The notes: generated by a model from the sequence alone, not told the origin. A stretch of DNA of 64,000 bases from CAZCAQ01 sp964540135 (GCA_964540135.1 CAZILK010000002.1:1-64000); one strand, 5' to 3'; positions 41,170-51,003 are shown, numbered from the stretch's first letter. A program made the numbers and translations.

Positions 41170-43419
41170 CTACTTTGTTGGTTTTGCTATCTTTTTAGCT
41201 TTTCTAACAGCCTTCTTAGGCTTTGCAATCTTCTTTTTTACTTCTTCTGGAGGCTGTAACACGAGTGGTTGGACCTTTTTTAATCCCGGCTCATATACAG
41301 TATCAGCTGTTGGTATTTTCCAGCTAGCGAAATCACACTCTGGGTATCTACTGCAGCCATAAAAGTTACGACGTTTTGCTTTTTTAATGACAACGTCCCC
41401 TTCTTTACACTTAGGACAACTAACGCCAATCTTTTGAAGATATGGTTTTGCATTTTTGCATTTAGGATAATTTGAACAGGCTAAAAACTTTCCAAATTTT
41501 CCTTGTCTTATTATCATCTTGCCATCATTACACAGGTCACAGGCACCAAAATCTTCATGTTCTTCATTCTCATCAAGTATTGGTTTGGCAAACTTACATT
41601 CTGGAAAGCCTGAGCAGCTTAAAAATTTACCGTACTTACCTAATTTAATGAAAAGGATTTTGCCGCATTCTGGGCATTTTTCATCACTCTCGCCAAGCTT
41701 AGTCATATCAGTTTTTTTCAAAAGCAGTTCTTTCTCGGCTAAATTTTTCTCAAATGGAAAATAAAAATCTTTAATTACTTTTTGCCACAACATTGTTCCC
41801 TCGGCAACTTTATCAAGGTCTTCTTCAACAGAGGCTGTAAATTGATAATCTACAATTGATGGGAAATGTTCAACTAGCATATCAGAGACAACAAAAGAAA
41901 CGTCTTCGGGTACAAAATACTTGCCCTCTTTTCGAACATAACCTCTACCAATAATGGTTGAGATGGTCGGTGCGTAGGTTGAGGGACGCCCTATCTCAAG
42001 CTCCTCCAGTGTTTTTACTAAAGTAGCATCAGAAAATCTTGCAGGTGGCTGAGTAAAATGCTGATTCGGATCCAGTGTCACAAGTCCTAATTTGTCACCT
42101 TCTTTAACATCTGCTTCAAAAGCGGATTCGTTTTCTTCAGATTCTTCCTGTGATAAACCAAAAAGTCTGCCTGCATCTAAGAAACCTGCAAACTTTACCT
42201 TGCTTCCGCCAGCTCTAAAAGTGTATAAACTAGATGATATAACATCTACTGACATAGTCTCGTAGACTGCTGGAACCATCTGACACTCAAGTGACCTAAT
42301 ATAAATTAAAGTGTAAACATTGCGTTCATAGTCTGTCAGCTTATTAAGTTCTGCGTACTTTGGCGTAATACTCAGATCAGTTGGTCTTATCGCTTCGTGT
42401 GCCTCTTGAGCATTCTTTGATTTAGTCTTATAAACTACTGCCTCATCCGGTAAAAAAGATGCACCCATATGTTTTTTAATAAATGCGCGAGCTGAGGTTA
42501 AAAATTCAGGTGACAGATTAAGAGAGTCTGTTCTGTGATATGTTATTAACCCTTTTTCAAACAACTTTTGTGCTGATGACATAGTTTGTCTGGCTTGGTA
42601 GCCAAAAATATTTGAACCTGCTTGTTGGAGAGTCGATGTTTTAAACGGTGCGCCTGGCTGTCTCTTGCGTTCACCTATTTTAACTGCTCCAACTTTAAAT
42701 GTATCTTTTTGTAAATCTTGAAAAATTTTATCTGCGGCTTGCTTGGTCTTAATATCTGCTTTCTCACCATTTATCTGTGCCAAACTTGCTTTAAACTGCT
42801 GATCGGTTGAGGTACTAAATTTAGCATCCAGTGTCCAATATTCATCAGGAATAAATGCTCTGCGTTCTTTCTCACGTTCTACTACAAGTCTTACTGCAAC
42901 ACTCTGCACTCTACCGGCAGATAAACCATACCTAACTTTTTTCCAAAGAAGGGGTGATAATTTATACCCAACAAGCCGATCAAGCACTCTTCTTCCCTGC
43001 TGCGCATCTATTAAATGTTTATTTAGTTCGGTACTATGAGCGAAGGCTTCCTCGATTGCAGACTTCGTAATTTCATGAAAGACCGCGCGTTTAAAAACTT
43101 TCTTAGCGCTCTTTTTAGTCTTCTCATTTATTATATGCTCAAGATGCCACGCAATTGCCTCTCCTTCTCGGTCAGGGTCTGTTGCGAGATAAACTATCTC
43201 AGCGTCTTTTGCATACTTAAGAAGTTCAGCTAAGTTCTTTTCAGCTTTTTCAGGAATCACATATTCCGGTTTAAAATTGTTCTCAATATCAATACCGATC
43301 TTGCTTACAGGCAAGTCTCTGATATGGCCCATTGAAGCTTTAACAACATAATCTTTTCCTAAAAATTTAGCTAAAGTTTTTGCTTTTGTTGGTGATTCTA
43401 CAACAACTAGATTTTTCAT
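41170..43419 (-). CDS. topA: DNA topoisomerase I
   Basis: 749 aa from the ATG at 43419, which gives the classic MKNLVVVESPTKAKTL start; a longer start adds 12 unrelated residues. It relaxes negative supercoils. Present are the Toprim acidic cluster (ATDPDREGEAIAW), the tyrosine region ITYHRTDS, three C-terminal C4 zinc-ribbon repeats (about 590-720), and a very basic Lys-rich tail. TATAAT lies 15 nt upstream of the ATG at 43435-43440, just downstream of a triple 19-bp repeat. Confidence 0.96.
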   Translation of the reverse strand: MKNLVVVESPTKAKTLAKFLGKDYVVKASMGHIRDLPVSKIGIDIENNFKPEYVIPEKAEKNLAELLKYAKDAEIVYLATDPDREGEAIAWHLEHIINEKTKKSAKKVFKRAVFHEITKSAIEEAFAHSTELNKHLIDAQQGRRVLDRLVGYKLSPLLWKKVRYGLSAGRVQSVAVRLVVEREKERRAFIPDEYWTLDAKFSTSTDQQFKASLAQINGEKADIKTKQAADKIFQDLQKDTFKVGAVKIGERKRQPGAPFKTSTLQQAGSNIFGYQARQTMSSAQKLFEKGLITYHRTDSLNLSPEFLTSARAFIKKHMGASFLPDEAVVYKTKSKNAQEAHEAIRPTDLSITPKYAELNKLTDYERNVYTLIYIRSLECQMVPAVYETMSVDVISSSLYTFRAGGSKVKFAGFLDAGRLFGLSQEESEENESAFEADVKEGDKLGLVTLDPNQHFTQPPARFSDATLVKTLEELEIGRPSTYAPTISTIIGRGYVRKEGKYFVPEDVSFVVSDMLVEHFPSIVDYQFTASVEEDLDKVAEGTMLWQKVIKDFYFPFEKNLAEKELLLKKTDMTKLGESDEKCPECGKILFIKLGKYGKFLSCSGFPECKFAKPILDENEEHEDFGACDLCNDGKMIIRQGKFGKFLACSNYPKCKNAKPYLQKIGVSCPKCKEGDVVIKKAKRRNFYGCSRYPECDFASWKIPTADTVYEPGLKKVQPLVLQPPEEVKKKIAKPKKAVRKAKKIAKPTK

Positions 43420-43445
43420 ACGTTCAAAGGATACATTATAACCTT

Positions 43446-43501
43446 TATATTTCAAAATTTGAGCTATATTTCAAAATTTGAGCTATATTTCAAAATTTGA
43501 G
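43446..43501. repeat. triple 19-bp tandem repeat before topA
   Basis: Three copies of TATATTTCAAAATTTGAGC at 43446, 43465 and 43484 (the last lacks its final base match). Each contains the near-palindrome TCAAAATTTGA. The third copy includes the last codons and the stop of dprA; the other two lie in the gap up to the topA promoter. Candidate operator array or slippage-prone minisatellite. Confidence 0.8.
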
Positions 43502-44140
43502 ATCTACCAAAATATCTTCAGGAGAGCTAACCAAAATAGCGCCGCTTCGAATTAGCTGATTAGTACCTTGGGAGCTTTTGGAAAAAATATCACCCGGAAC
43601 GCAATACACAGGTTTACCCATATCAAGACACTCTGTAACAACATAGCTTGTTTGGTACAAGTTGTAGGACTCCACAATAAGGACAGCTAAACTAAGTCCT
43701 GCAAGGACAGTATACATTGCGTTACATAGCTTAGGATCAAACTTAGCGCCAGTATCAAAAGGTGAGATAACACAGCCTTTTGAATACGAAGCCACCTTTT
43801 TAATTAACAGGTAGTCTTCGCTAGACGAGATATGAAGTAGACCCATGCTCAAAACACATATAACTGGGAGGTTATATGTTATTGCGAGATGTATGACATT
43901 ATCTGATATACCTCTTGATGTTTCAGTTACTAATGTTAACCCTGATAACCCAAGATTTGGGAGAAAAGAATTTAAGACGCATAAACCATAAGGACTAATA
44001 AACTCACACCCAATAACGGCAAGAGATGGTGCTTTAATATGACTATCATTGCCAATGACCGTAAGTATTGGAGCATAGGTTAATGCATTTTTTAAGCGAG
44101 CAGGATAGTTTGATGAACTCGGTCTGATGTAGTCAAACAC
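43490..44140 (-). CDS. dprA: DNA processing protein DprA, core only
   Basis: 216 aa against about 360. Only the Rossmann-like core is present, diverged but recognisable: AVIGCEFISPYG for the VGSR loop, VTETSRGISDNVIHLA for the SGxAxGID segment, and VYCVPGDIFSKSSQGTNQLIRSGA near the end. The SAM-like N-terminal and winged-helix C-terminal domains are missing. DprA loads RecA on incoming single strands during natural transformation. The start is GTG. The stop lies within a tandem repeat. Confidence 0.85.
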   Translation of the reverse strand: MFDYIRPSSSNYPARLKNALTYAPILTVIGNDSHIKAPSLAVIGCEFISPYGLCVLNSFLPNLGLSGLTLVTETSRGISDNVIHLAITYNLPVICVLSMGLLHISSSEDYLLIKKVASYSKGCVISPFDTGAKFDPKLCNAMYTVLAGLSLAVLIVESYNLYQTSYVVTECLDMGKPVYCVPGDIFSKSSQGTNQLIRSGAILVSSPEDILVDLKF

Positions 44141-44187
44141 ACTTGATATGTAACAAAAAAACTGATCTTAGAACAAGCTTCTTGATT

Positions 44188-46071
44188 CTACTTATAATAG
44201 ATTGCCATCCATTGATCTATTATTTTACGTGCCATAACTGCTGCGTCATCAGATCCTGTACTACCGCCCTCTAAAAAAACAGTTAATGCAATTGTTGGTT
44301 TTGAATAAGGTGCGAAGACTGTGAACCAGCCATGAGTATCAGGCTTGCCAAACTTGTTAATAAATTCAGAAGTACCAGTCTTCCCTGCTGCAAAGTCGCC
44401 ATACTTTGTCTTAAAATCAAAAAAAGGATAGCCTGTTCCACCAGGTAAGGAGGCAAGCTTCATACCCTCGCGTACTTTTTCAATAGCTGAATCAGTTACA
44501 ATATTAGTGCTAATGATAGGGTTTGTGCCCTCCACCAAAGCAATTCTTGGCTTATATAAAACTCCCCCATTCGCAAAAAAAGTAGTTGTATTATTGACTT
44601 GAAGTGGTGTTGCCAAAACATCCCCTTGGCCAATAGCTGTAATAAAGTTATCGCCCAGATACCAATCTCGAGATGTGCCATCTGGTATAAAACCCGGAGC
44701 CTCTCCTGGTAAGTCTATACCTGTCTTTTTACCGTAGCCAAGCTTGAGAGCCCAATCATGCATCTTTGTTATCCCAAGCCCTCTTACTGCTCCGTTCCCG
44801 CCCCCAACAGTGTAGAAGTAAGTGTCATTACTTTTCTGCATTGCAGTAAGGAGGTCTACCTCCCCATGGCCATCAAGTTTCCAGTTTCTAAAGATAAATG
44901 ACCCAACTCTAAGATATCCTGGATCAAAGATCTTGTAATCTGGGCTTACTGTCTTTTCCATAAGAACTGCTGTTGCGGTAGACATTTTAAATGTGGACCC
45001 TGGCGGATAAGTGCCGAGGACAGCTCTATTAAAGAAGGGCTGGCTTTTATTTGCTAAAAGATTTTCATACTCAACTGAGGAAATACCTTTTGTCATTTTA
45101 GCTATGTCATAGGTTGGGTAGCTGACTAGAGCTAAAATTTCCCCAGTGTACGGACTTTGTGCGACGACGGCACCACCAAAAACTTTCTTATCATCCACTT
45201 TTTTTGCAAGCTCGTTATATGCAAATAGTTGCAGATCGCGGTCAATACTTGTCTGAAGATCAATGCCAGGAATCGCGTTTCTTTCAGATAAATCTTTGGC
45301 TATAAATCCAGCTGAATCAACTTGATAAACCTTCTCACCTGCAACTCCTTTTAAATGAGTGTCATACATTTTCTCAATCCCATCTTTACCCTGGATTGAT
45401 GGATATGCTGTGTCCCCAACTCCAACGTAACCCAGTACATGAGAGAATGCCAAAGGATGAATATAATCCCGTTGTGGAAGTACATTTATAAAAATATTCT
45501 GAAAAGGATGAGTTGTACTTTCAAACCGTATTACATCATCTTTTGTTATGTCTGTCGCGACTACAATTGAAAGAGCACCTAAGGCAAGTTTATCTTCAAT
45601 CTCAGGTAAGGAAAGAAACACATAATTAGACCCGAAAAACTTTGCAGCCGATGCAAGCTCTTGTTTACAACTAGCTTTGAGAGAAACCAAGTCTTCTTTA
45701 CACCTCGTTAGATCAAGCTCAATTACAAATGCAGGTTGATTTTTTGCAAGTATCTTGCCGGTCCTGTCTACAATTACACCTCTCTCGGGTTGAATGATGC
45801 TTACGCGCAAGCTGTTTCTTTTTGTCAGATCGCTATTCTTCTTCCCATCAACTAATTGTAAGTTAAATGCATGTGCCAAAAAATACAGAACCGAGAATAA
45901 GAGCAAAATAAAGATTGGCAGCATATTTCTTAATTTTGAAAGCTTATCAGGAGCAAGCGGGGTCGTAGGATTGAGTTTTTTTGGAAAAAACTCAAGCGCC
46001 ATAAATCGCTTTTTACGACTATGTGTTTTACTACTATTAAGAGTTTGGGTTATCTCGTCATTTAACTTCAT
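44188..46071 (-). CDS. mrdA: penicillin-binding protein 2 (rod-shape transpeptidase)
   Basis: 627 aa. One membrane helix (about 47-67), a class B PBP dimerisation domain, and a transpeptidase domain with the nucleophile in STFK (PPGSTFKMST), SND in QKSNDTYF, and KTGT (AGKTGTSEF). It cross-links peptidoglycan for elongation together with MreBCD and RodA; rodA is not in view. Its ATG overlaps the mreD end by 14 bases, completing mreB-mreC-mreD-mrdA. Confidence 0.95.
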   Translation of the reverse strand: MKLNDEITQTLNSSKTHSRKKRFMALEFFPKKLNPTTPLAPDKLSKLRNMLPIFILLLFSVLYFLAHAFNLQLVDGKKNSDLTKRNSLRVSIIQPERGVIVDRTGKILAKNQPAFVIELDLTRCKEDLVSLKASCKQELASAAKFFGSNYVFLSLPEIEDKLALGALSIVVATDITKDDVIRFESTTHPFQNIFINVLPQRDYIHPLAFSHVLGYVGVGDTAYPSIQGKDGIEKMYDTHLKGVAGEKVYQVDSAGFIAKDLSERNAIPGIDLQTSIDRDLQLFAYNELAKKVDDKKVFGGAVVAQSPYTGEILALVSYPTYDIAKMTKGISSVEYENLLANKSQPFFNRAVLGTYPPGSTFKMSTATAVLMEKTVSPDYKIFDPGYLRVGSFIFRNWKLDGHGEVDLLTAMQKSNDTYFYTVGGGNGAVRGLGITKMHDWALKLGYGKKTGIDLPGEAPGFIPDGTSRDWYLGDNFITAIGQGDVLATPLQVNNTTTFFANGGVLYKPRIALVEGTNPIISTNIVTDSAIEKVREGMKLASLPGGTGYPFFDFKTKYGDFAAGKTGTSEFINKFGKPDTHGWFTVFAPYSKPTIALTVFLEGGSTGSDDAAVMARKIIDQWMAIYYK

Positions 46072-46534
46072 AGTAGCTCGACTGTTTTAAGCCAAACAGA
46101 GTTCTATAAATAGAAAGAAGTATGACTGAGATAATTGAGGTCATAGCCCCAGAGACAACTAACCTGCCCCAGATAAACGGGTAATGCATCATGACCACAA
46201 AAAACAAAGCATGTAGACACTGTGCTACTAATACAAAAAGGATATAGGCAAACACGTTCCGTGAGACTCTCTCAAATAGCAGACTACATACAAAGACAAA
46301 CCCAATATAGAGCATAGATGTTATGCCAAGTGTGTTACCCCAAAACATGTCAAGAAAAATGCCTGAGACAAAAGCGAAAAATAGCGCATCAGCTTTTCTC
46401 CCTACGCGAAGTAAAAGCAGCACCAGGCTTAATAAAACTCCAGGAGTAAAAGCTGCAAAAAGTTCGTCAAGAAAAGCAGCCTGAACTAAAGCTAGTATAA
46501 ATGCGCTTAAAAAATACATGGCATATTTTTTCAT
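46058..46534 (-). CDS. mreD: rod-shape-determining protein MreD
   Basis: 158 aa, about five membrane helices, with the weakly conserved MreD features (ALVQAAFLDELFAAFTPGVLL, then GIFLDMFWGNTLGITSMLY). It links MreC and PBP2 in the elongation machinery. Identification rests as much on its place between mreC (1-base gap) and mrdA (overlap) as on sequence. Confidence 0.88.
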   Translation of the reverse strand: MKKYAMYFLSAFILALVQAAFLDELFAAFTPGVLLSLVLLLLRVGRKADALFFAFVSGIFLDMFWGNTLGITSMLYIGFVFVCSLLFERVSRNVFAYILFVLVAQCLHALFFVVMMHYPFIWGRLVVSGAMTSIISVILLSIYRTLFGLKQSSYYEVK

Positions 46535-46535
46535 A

Positions 46536-47330
46536 TTAATTTATTAGAACAAATACCTTTTCTATCTGTGACAAATTTACACTAGGTTCTATGAACGCAT
46601 TTCTTAAGGCGTCAGCACTATCGCCTTCAAGTCTTGCAACACGCCCAATTAGTAAATCCGCTGGAAAACTCTGCGATATACCTTTAGTTAAAACCAAATC
46701 CCCAACCCTGACATTGTCCCCAGGTAGCAATCTGCTGAGTCTTATCGCAGTGCCAAATTGGCCAGACACAATTCCTTCAGCCTTTGGCAATGGACTAGCT
46801 TTAGCAGGAAGTACATAGGCTGCAACTTTAAGTAAGGGGGATGTAGGAAGAGCAACAATTGAGTTTGTATGGCCTGCATTAACAACTACACCAACAAGGA
46901 CATTCTCAATTACAACACCCGATCCAACTTCAACTTTATCTTGAGTACCTTTATCTATAACTATGCTTGCTCCTGAAGGATCTTGGTGATTAACATATAC
47001 TTGAGCTAAAACATATGAGCTTGATGAAAGATTCTTATTACTGGTGGCAACCTTAAGTTGTTTTCTTAATAGCACGTTCTCCCCCGCTCGAAGTCGCAGC
47101 CTGCTATTTTCAGTCGTTAATGCAAAGTTTTCTTTATAGAGTTTTTCATAGTCTGCTTTAAGACGCTGTATATCGTTAAAAAAACTCCCCAGCTGCTTTA
47201 TTTCTCGAGCCTGCAGCTTTAAATGTAATTGAGCTGGAGTAGTTAGCTTGTCAAACATGCTTTGGATAGGTTTTGTAAACCCAAAAAAACTAAGTCCAAA
47301 AACGATAATGCTTAAAACAATATATTTCAC
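46536..47330 (-). CDS. mreC: rod-shape-determining protein MreC
   Basis: 264 aa. One N-terminal membrane helix, a coiled coil at about 45-85 (DIQRLKADYEKLYKENFALTTEN) and two beta-barrel domains (DPSGASIVIDKGTQDKVEVGSGV, GDLVLTKG). It is a periplasm-side/outer-face scaffold connecting MreB filaments with PBP2. It starts 1 base after mreB. Confidence 0.93.
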   Translation of the reverse strand: MKYIVLSIIVFGLSFFGFTKPIQSMFDKLTTPAQLHLKLQAREIKQLGSFFNDIQRLKADYEKLYKENFALTTENSRLRLRAGENVLLRKQLKVATSNKNLSSSSYVLAQVYVNHQDPSGASIVIDKGTQDKVEVGSGVVIENVLVGVVVNAGHTNSIVALPTSPLLKVAAYVLPAKASPLPKAEGIVSGQFGTAIRLSRLLPGDNVRVGDLVLTKGISQSFPADLLIGRVARLEGDSADALRNAFIEPSVNLSQIEKVFVLIN

Positions 47331-47331
47331 A

Positions 47332-48375
47332 TTAATTAGTTAACTTAACTTTATGCAACAACTCAGGATCTTCCAAGAGTTTTCCGCATCCTCTAACAAC
47401 ACAGGTTATGGGATCGCTGGCAATATACACATTAACATTTAATTCTTTAGAAATTAATAAATGAAGCCCCTTAAGAAGAGAGCCCCCACCCGTAAGCACT
47501 ATCCCGCCTTTTAAAATATCTGAAACAAGCTCGGCCGGCGTTTGTTCAATAATATCTTTAATGGCTGTAATAATTTGTGCAACTGACGATTTCATCGCGT
47601 CTCGTATTTCAAACGGCGTAACTTCAACAGCTTTTGGAAGACCTGATTTTAAGTCTCTCCCTCTGATTGAAGATCTCAGAGAATTTTCCCCATCAAAAGT
47701 ATACGCACTCCCAAGCTCCATCTTTAAATCTTCAGCAGATCTCTCACCTATTAAAATATTGTATTTTAATCTTGCAAACTCAACAATATCTCGATCAAGC
47801 GTTGTGCCTGCAATCTTTAATGACCTGTTGATAACTATGCCATTTAATGAAATTACTGCAACTTCGGTGGTACCGCCCCCAATATCAACAACCATAATGC
47901 CGCGTGGAAGCTCTATACTAAGCCCTGCCCCAATTGCTGCAAGGATTGGTTCTTCGACAAGAATTGCCTGTCTTGCTCCAGCATTTTTAGTTGCATCAAT
48001 GACAGCTTTTCGCTCAACTGATGAAACTCCACCTGGAACACCAAGAACAACAAGTGGTCTTGGAATTCTTGGTAAACGTCCTGGTATTTCATGTACTTTT
48101 TTAATGTAATACTCAAGCATTTTTTCAGTTACATTAAAATCAGAAATAACACCCTCAGATAGAGGTCTAACAACATTTATTAGAGTTGGGGTTTTGCCAA
48201 ACATTCTTTTTGCGTCAGCACCTGCTGCAATTATTTCTTTTGTCTTTTTATGAATTGCAACAACACTTGGCTCACGTACCAAAATCCCCTTACCTTTCAC
48301 ATAGATGAGTGTGTTGGCAGTGCCTAAATCAATGCCAAGGTCGTAAGAAAAATACCCTAAAAGCCTATTCAACAT
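47332..48375 (-). CDS. mreB: rod-shape-determining actin homologue MreB
   Basis: 347 aa, full length. Contains the actin phosphate loops (IDLGTANTLIYVKGKG and VVDIGGGTTEVAV) and the adenosine motif TGGGSLLKGL. It directs lateral wall synthesis, so the cell is presumably rod-shaped. TACACT at 48382-48387 lies 6 nt from the ATG, indicating a leaderless mreBCD-mrdA transcript. Confidence 0.97.
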   Translation of the reverse strand: MLNRLLGYFSYDLGIDLGTANTLIYVKGKGILVREPSVVAIHKKTKEIIAAGADAKRMFGKTPTLINVVRPLSEGVISDFNVTEKMLEYYIKKVHEIPGRLPRIPRPLVVLGVPGGVSSVERKAVIDATKNAGARQAILVEEPILAAIGAGLSIELPRGIMVVDIGGGTTEVAVISLNGIVINRSLKIAGTTLDRDIVEFARLKYNILIGERSAEDLKMELGSAYTFDGENSLRSSIRGRDLKSGLPKAVEVTPFEIRDAMKSSVAQIITAIKDIIEQTPAELVSDILKGGIVLTGGGSLLKGLHLLISKELNVNVYIASDPITCVVRGCGKLLEDPELLHKVKLTN

Positions 48376-48499
48376 AGGTGCAGTGTATCAAGGGATGCCT
48401 GTATTTGGTAGTCATAAATAAGTATGTTTTTATAAATACCTTTAGCTTTCTAAATGTACGTCCTAGTAGCTTTTGCCTAGGATATAGTAAAATGCATAC

Positions 48500-49033
48500 A
48501 TGCCAGTTTTAGAGATAATTAAAATACCAAGTCCAGTCCTACATGAAAAATGTAGACTCGTCAAAGAGCTTAACCAAGATATTAAAAACCAGATAATTGG
48601 ACTATCCGACACTCTTGCCGATCCAACAACAAAAGGTGTAGGTCTTGCAGCTCCGCAACTAGGTTTCACAACAAGAATATGTGTTGTTTTAAAGTTTTCT
48701 CAGGAAAAGGATGCACCTCCAACTGAGTTTGTCTTAATAAATCCTGTTATAACAAAGTTCTCATCTCCGACTGATATAAGGTGGGAGGGATGTTTAAGTA
48801 TCCCGGATACTTTTTGCAAAATTCAAAGAAGCAAAGAGATCACAGTTACCTTTATAAACATAAATGGCGAAGCTCAAAAGCTTAAAGCTACAGGCTTTTT
48901 TGCACGGGTGATTCAGCATGAAGTAGATCATTTAGATGGTATTTTAATAACTGATAAATGTGTTGGGGAGCCTGTAACTGAGGCTGAGCTGGATAAGCTA
49001 ATGGAGGGTGAAAAGCTTAGAAAAAATGATTAA
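48500..49033 (+). CDS. def: peptide deformylase
   Basis: 177 aa. The three family motifs are present: GVGLAAPQLG, EGCLSIP, and QHEVDHLDG with the metal-binding HExxH. It removes formyl groups from nascent N-termini. It overlaps fmt, which adds the formyl group to initiator tRNA, by 8 bases. TATAGT about 11 nt upstream of the ATG suggests a leader of only a few bases. Confidence 0.96.
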   Translation: MPVLEIIKIPSPVLHEKCRLVKELNQDIKNQIIGLSDTLADPTTKGVGLAAPQLGFTTRICVVLKFSQEKDAPPTEFVLINPVITKFSSPTDIRWEGCLSIPDTFCKIQRSKEITVTFININGEAQKLKATGFFARVIQHEVDHLDGILITDKCVGEPVTEAELDKLMEGEKLRKND

Positions 49034-49946
49034 AGTTGCATTCTTTGGTACTTCAAACAAGTCGCTCCCGATTCTTGAAAACCTCAGTCGTAATCTCGAT
49101 CTGTTACTATGTGTTACTAAAAGCGACAGAGTTTCCGGAAGAAAACAAATAAGTACACCAACGGTTGTTAAGACTTGGGCACAAACACACAATGTTAAGG
49201 TGCTGGAGATTAATAGGTTAGATGAAGAGAGCACTGAAACTATAATCTCAAGCTTAAAAGACTTAAAGATCGACTGTGTTATTGTTGCAGACTTCAGTTT
49301 TATCATTCCCAAAGCAATTATTAGCACTCCCCCATTTGGATTGATTAACATTCACTTCTCAGAGCTGCCAAAATACAGAGGGGCAAGCCCTGTTCAACAT
49401 ACTATTTTAAATGGAGACAAAACAACTGCTGTTACATTTATGCTTATGAGCGAGGGGATGGATGAAGGAGATATACTAACTCAATTTCCAGTAGAAGTCC
49501 CAGAGGAGATAGATACAGGGCAGCTATATAACAGTTTATTTAACCTAGCTGGTGAGAAGACAGCACAAGTGGTCTCAGACTATGTAAATGGGTACTTGAA
49601 ACCGCAACCTCAAGAAGAGAGTAAAGTAACATACTGCTTTTCCAAAAGTCATCCAAAATCAACATTAATATATAAAGAAGACGCCAGACTCAATTGGAGC
49701 GACTCCCCTCTTTCTCTTTACAGACAAATTCGAGCTTATAACCCATGGCCAGTTGCTTGGACTACTTTAGGCGAGCTTAAGACACAAGGATTTAGTTTAA
49801 AAGACTTAGAGAAAAAAGATCTTAAGCTTAAGATATATACAGCCAAGCTAACCGATACTGAATTGCTACCTTTGATTGTCCAACCTGAAAATGGCAAAAA
49901 AATAACATTTGAAGAACTTCTAAATGGCTATTTTGTGAAAGGGTAA
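49026..49946 (+). CDS. fmt: methionyl-tRNA formyltransferase
   Basis: 306 aa from the ATG at 49026, which gives MIKVAFFGTS; a GTG at 49008 lies within def and has no usable binding site. The formyl-transfer domain has NIHFSELPKYRGASPVQ and the C-terminal OB-like domain is present (YNPWPVAWT). The def-fmt pairing is widespread. Its stop lies 7 bases from the end of rpmB on the opposite strand. Confidence 0.94.
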   Translation: MIKVAFFGTSNKSLPILENLSRNLDLLLCVTKSDRVSGRKQISTPTVVKTWAQTHNVKVLEINRLDEESTETIISSLKDLKIDCVIVADFSFIIPKAIISTPPFGLINIHFSELPKYRGASPVQHTILNGDKTTAVTFMLMSEGMDEGDILTQFPVEVPEEIDTGQLYNSLFNLAGEKTAQVVSDYVNGYLKPQPQEESKVTYCFSKSHPKSTLIYKEDARLNWSDSPLSLYRQIRAYNPWPVAWTTLGELKTQGFSLKDLEKKDLKLKIYTAKLTDTELLPLIVQPENGKKITFEELLNGYFVKG

Positions 49947-49952
49947 GAGATT

Positions 49953-50207
49953 TTAAGCAAGAGCTGCTTGTGAGGCTACAAGTGCCTTGGCTTCTTTATC
50001 GGCAAGATTTCTTTCGTATTTGATTCTTTTTAAACAAGAAGAGCACATCTTAATTTTAATGTTAACTCCATCAATCTTAAGCTTTTTCTCAAACAAATTA
50101 GGCTCTTGTCTGGAAAGGGTTCTTCTAACAACACGGCGTCCAATACCTCTTTTAACAAGATTTGATTTAAGATAGCTTTTTAAACAGATTTCGCAAACTT
50201 TTGACAT
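49953..50207 (-). CDS. rpmB: 50S ribosomal protein L28
   Basis: 84 aa. L28 with both CxxC pairs (CEIC and CSSC), the zinc-containing form, and the RRVVRRTLSRQEPNL core. It stands alone; its usual partner rpmG (L33) is not nearby. TTTAAT sits 9 nt upstream of the ATG. Confidence 0.93.
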   Translation of the reverse strand: MSKVCEICLKSYLKSNLVKRGIGRRVVRRTLSRQEPNLFEKKLKIDGVNIKIKMCSSCLKRIKYERNLADKEAKALVASQAALA

Positions 50208-50259
50208 AACTTAGGGATTAAAACACAAAACGCTCTTGACTGTCAATCTTTGTCTGATT

Positions 50260-50700
50260 TTAAAGGGAATGCTGGTTGCCTACACCTATACTTACAACTT
50301 TTTCTTTGCTGGTCTCTTGGAGTAAGTCAGATTCAAGAGGTTTAGCAATGGTATCGTCTTTTGCGATCCGGTCAGTGTCTCTTTTGATGTGAAGTAGTGT
50401 GTTTTTCTGGAGTTCCTCAAGCTTCTCTATCCTACTCTCCCATTTACTCTCTGATGCATGAAGTAAAGACATCATGATGAATGTAAGGATTGTAGTTGTT
50501 GTATTAATCATCAAGTGCCATATTTCACCAAAGCCTAGGAAAAACCCTGATGGAAACCAGATAACAACAAGAAGAAGTGATAGCGCAAACCAATAGGGCG
50601 TACCAACAACTGAATCAACAGTGTCTGAGAGTTTCTCAAACATATTATAGATACGCCGACCAGTGGAGAGATCTTGTGACCCGGGCAGGTTTTTTGACAT
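50260..50700 (-). CDS. low-affinity iron permease-like membrane protein
   Basis: 146 aa from the ATG at 50700; a longer start adds residues encoded by the promoter. Two membrane helices (WFALSLLLVVIWFPSG and MINTTTTILTFIMMSLL) are followed by a long charged helix (ESRIEKLEELQKNTL), as in the small bacterial proteins of the low-affinity iron permease family. Ion transport has not been established for most of these. TTGACA and TATACC upstream form a promoter that ends 9 nt before the ATG. Confidence 0.7.
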   Translation of the reverse strand: MSKNLPGSQDLSTGRRIYNMFEKLSDTVDSVVGTPYWFALSLLLVVIWFPSGFFLGFGEIWHLMINTTTTILTFIMMSLLHASESKWESRIEKLEELQKNTLLHIKRDTDRIAKDDTIAKPLESDLLQETSKEKVVSIGVGNQHSL

Positions 50701-50820
50701 TAGTAGAATGGTATAAAATGCTTTAGTTAGTGTCAATGAATATGTTAAACTTTTTTGTGCACTTACATTAAATTTAATGGTATGATTCACTGTAAAAGTT
50801 GCTGTTAGACTAAAGTACTT

Positions 50821-50895
50821 GCCACCTTAGCTCAGCGGTAGAGCAATCCTTTTGTAAGGGATAGGTCGTGGGTTCAAATCCCACAGGTGGCTCCA
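50821..50895 (+). tRNA. tRNA-Thr (anticodon TGT)
   Basis: 75 nt with encoded CCA. Acceptor GCCACCT pairs with AGGTGGC, the anticodon loop is TTTGTAA (TGT, reading ACA), and the T loop is TTCAAAT. First of three clustered tRNA genes on this strand. Confidence 0.97.
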
Positions 50896-50917
50896 TTAAG
50901 TTTTAGAAGATAGAAAT

Positions 50918-51003
50918 GCCGGGATACCGAAGCGGCCAAACGGGGCAGACTGTAAATCTGCTGGTGTAAACCTACACAGGTTCGAATCCTGTTCCCGGCA
51001 CCA
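50918..51003 (+). tRNA. tRNA-Tyr (anticodon GTA)
   Basis: 86 nt with encoded CCA and a long class II variable arm, as is usual for bacterial tRNA-Tyr. Acceptor GCCGGGA pairs with TCCCGGC, and the anticodon loop is CTGTAAA. It lies 22 bases after tRNA-Thr. Confidence 0.97.

Noticed and set aside
47561..48109. 182-codon ORF antisense to mreB
   Set aside because: Long only because the mreB reading frame suppresses stops on the opposite strand; Ser/Pro-rich and without a start signal.
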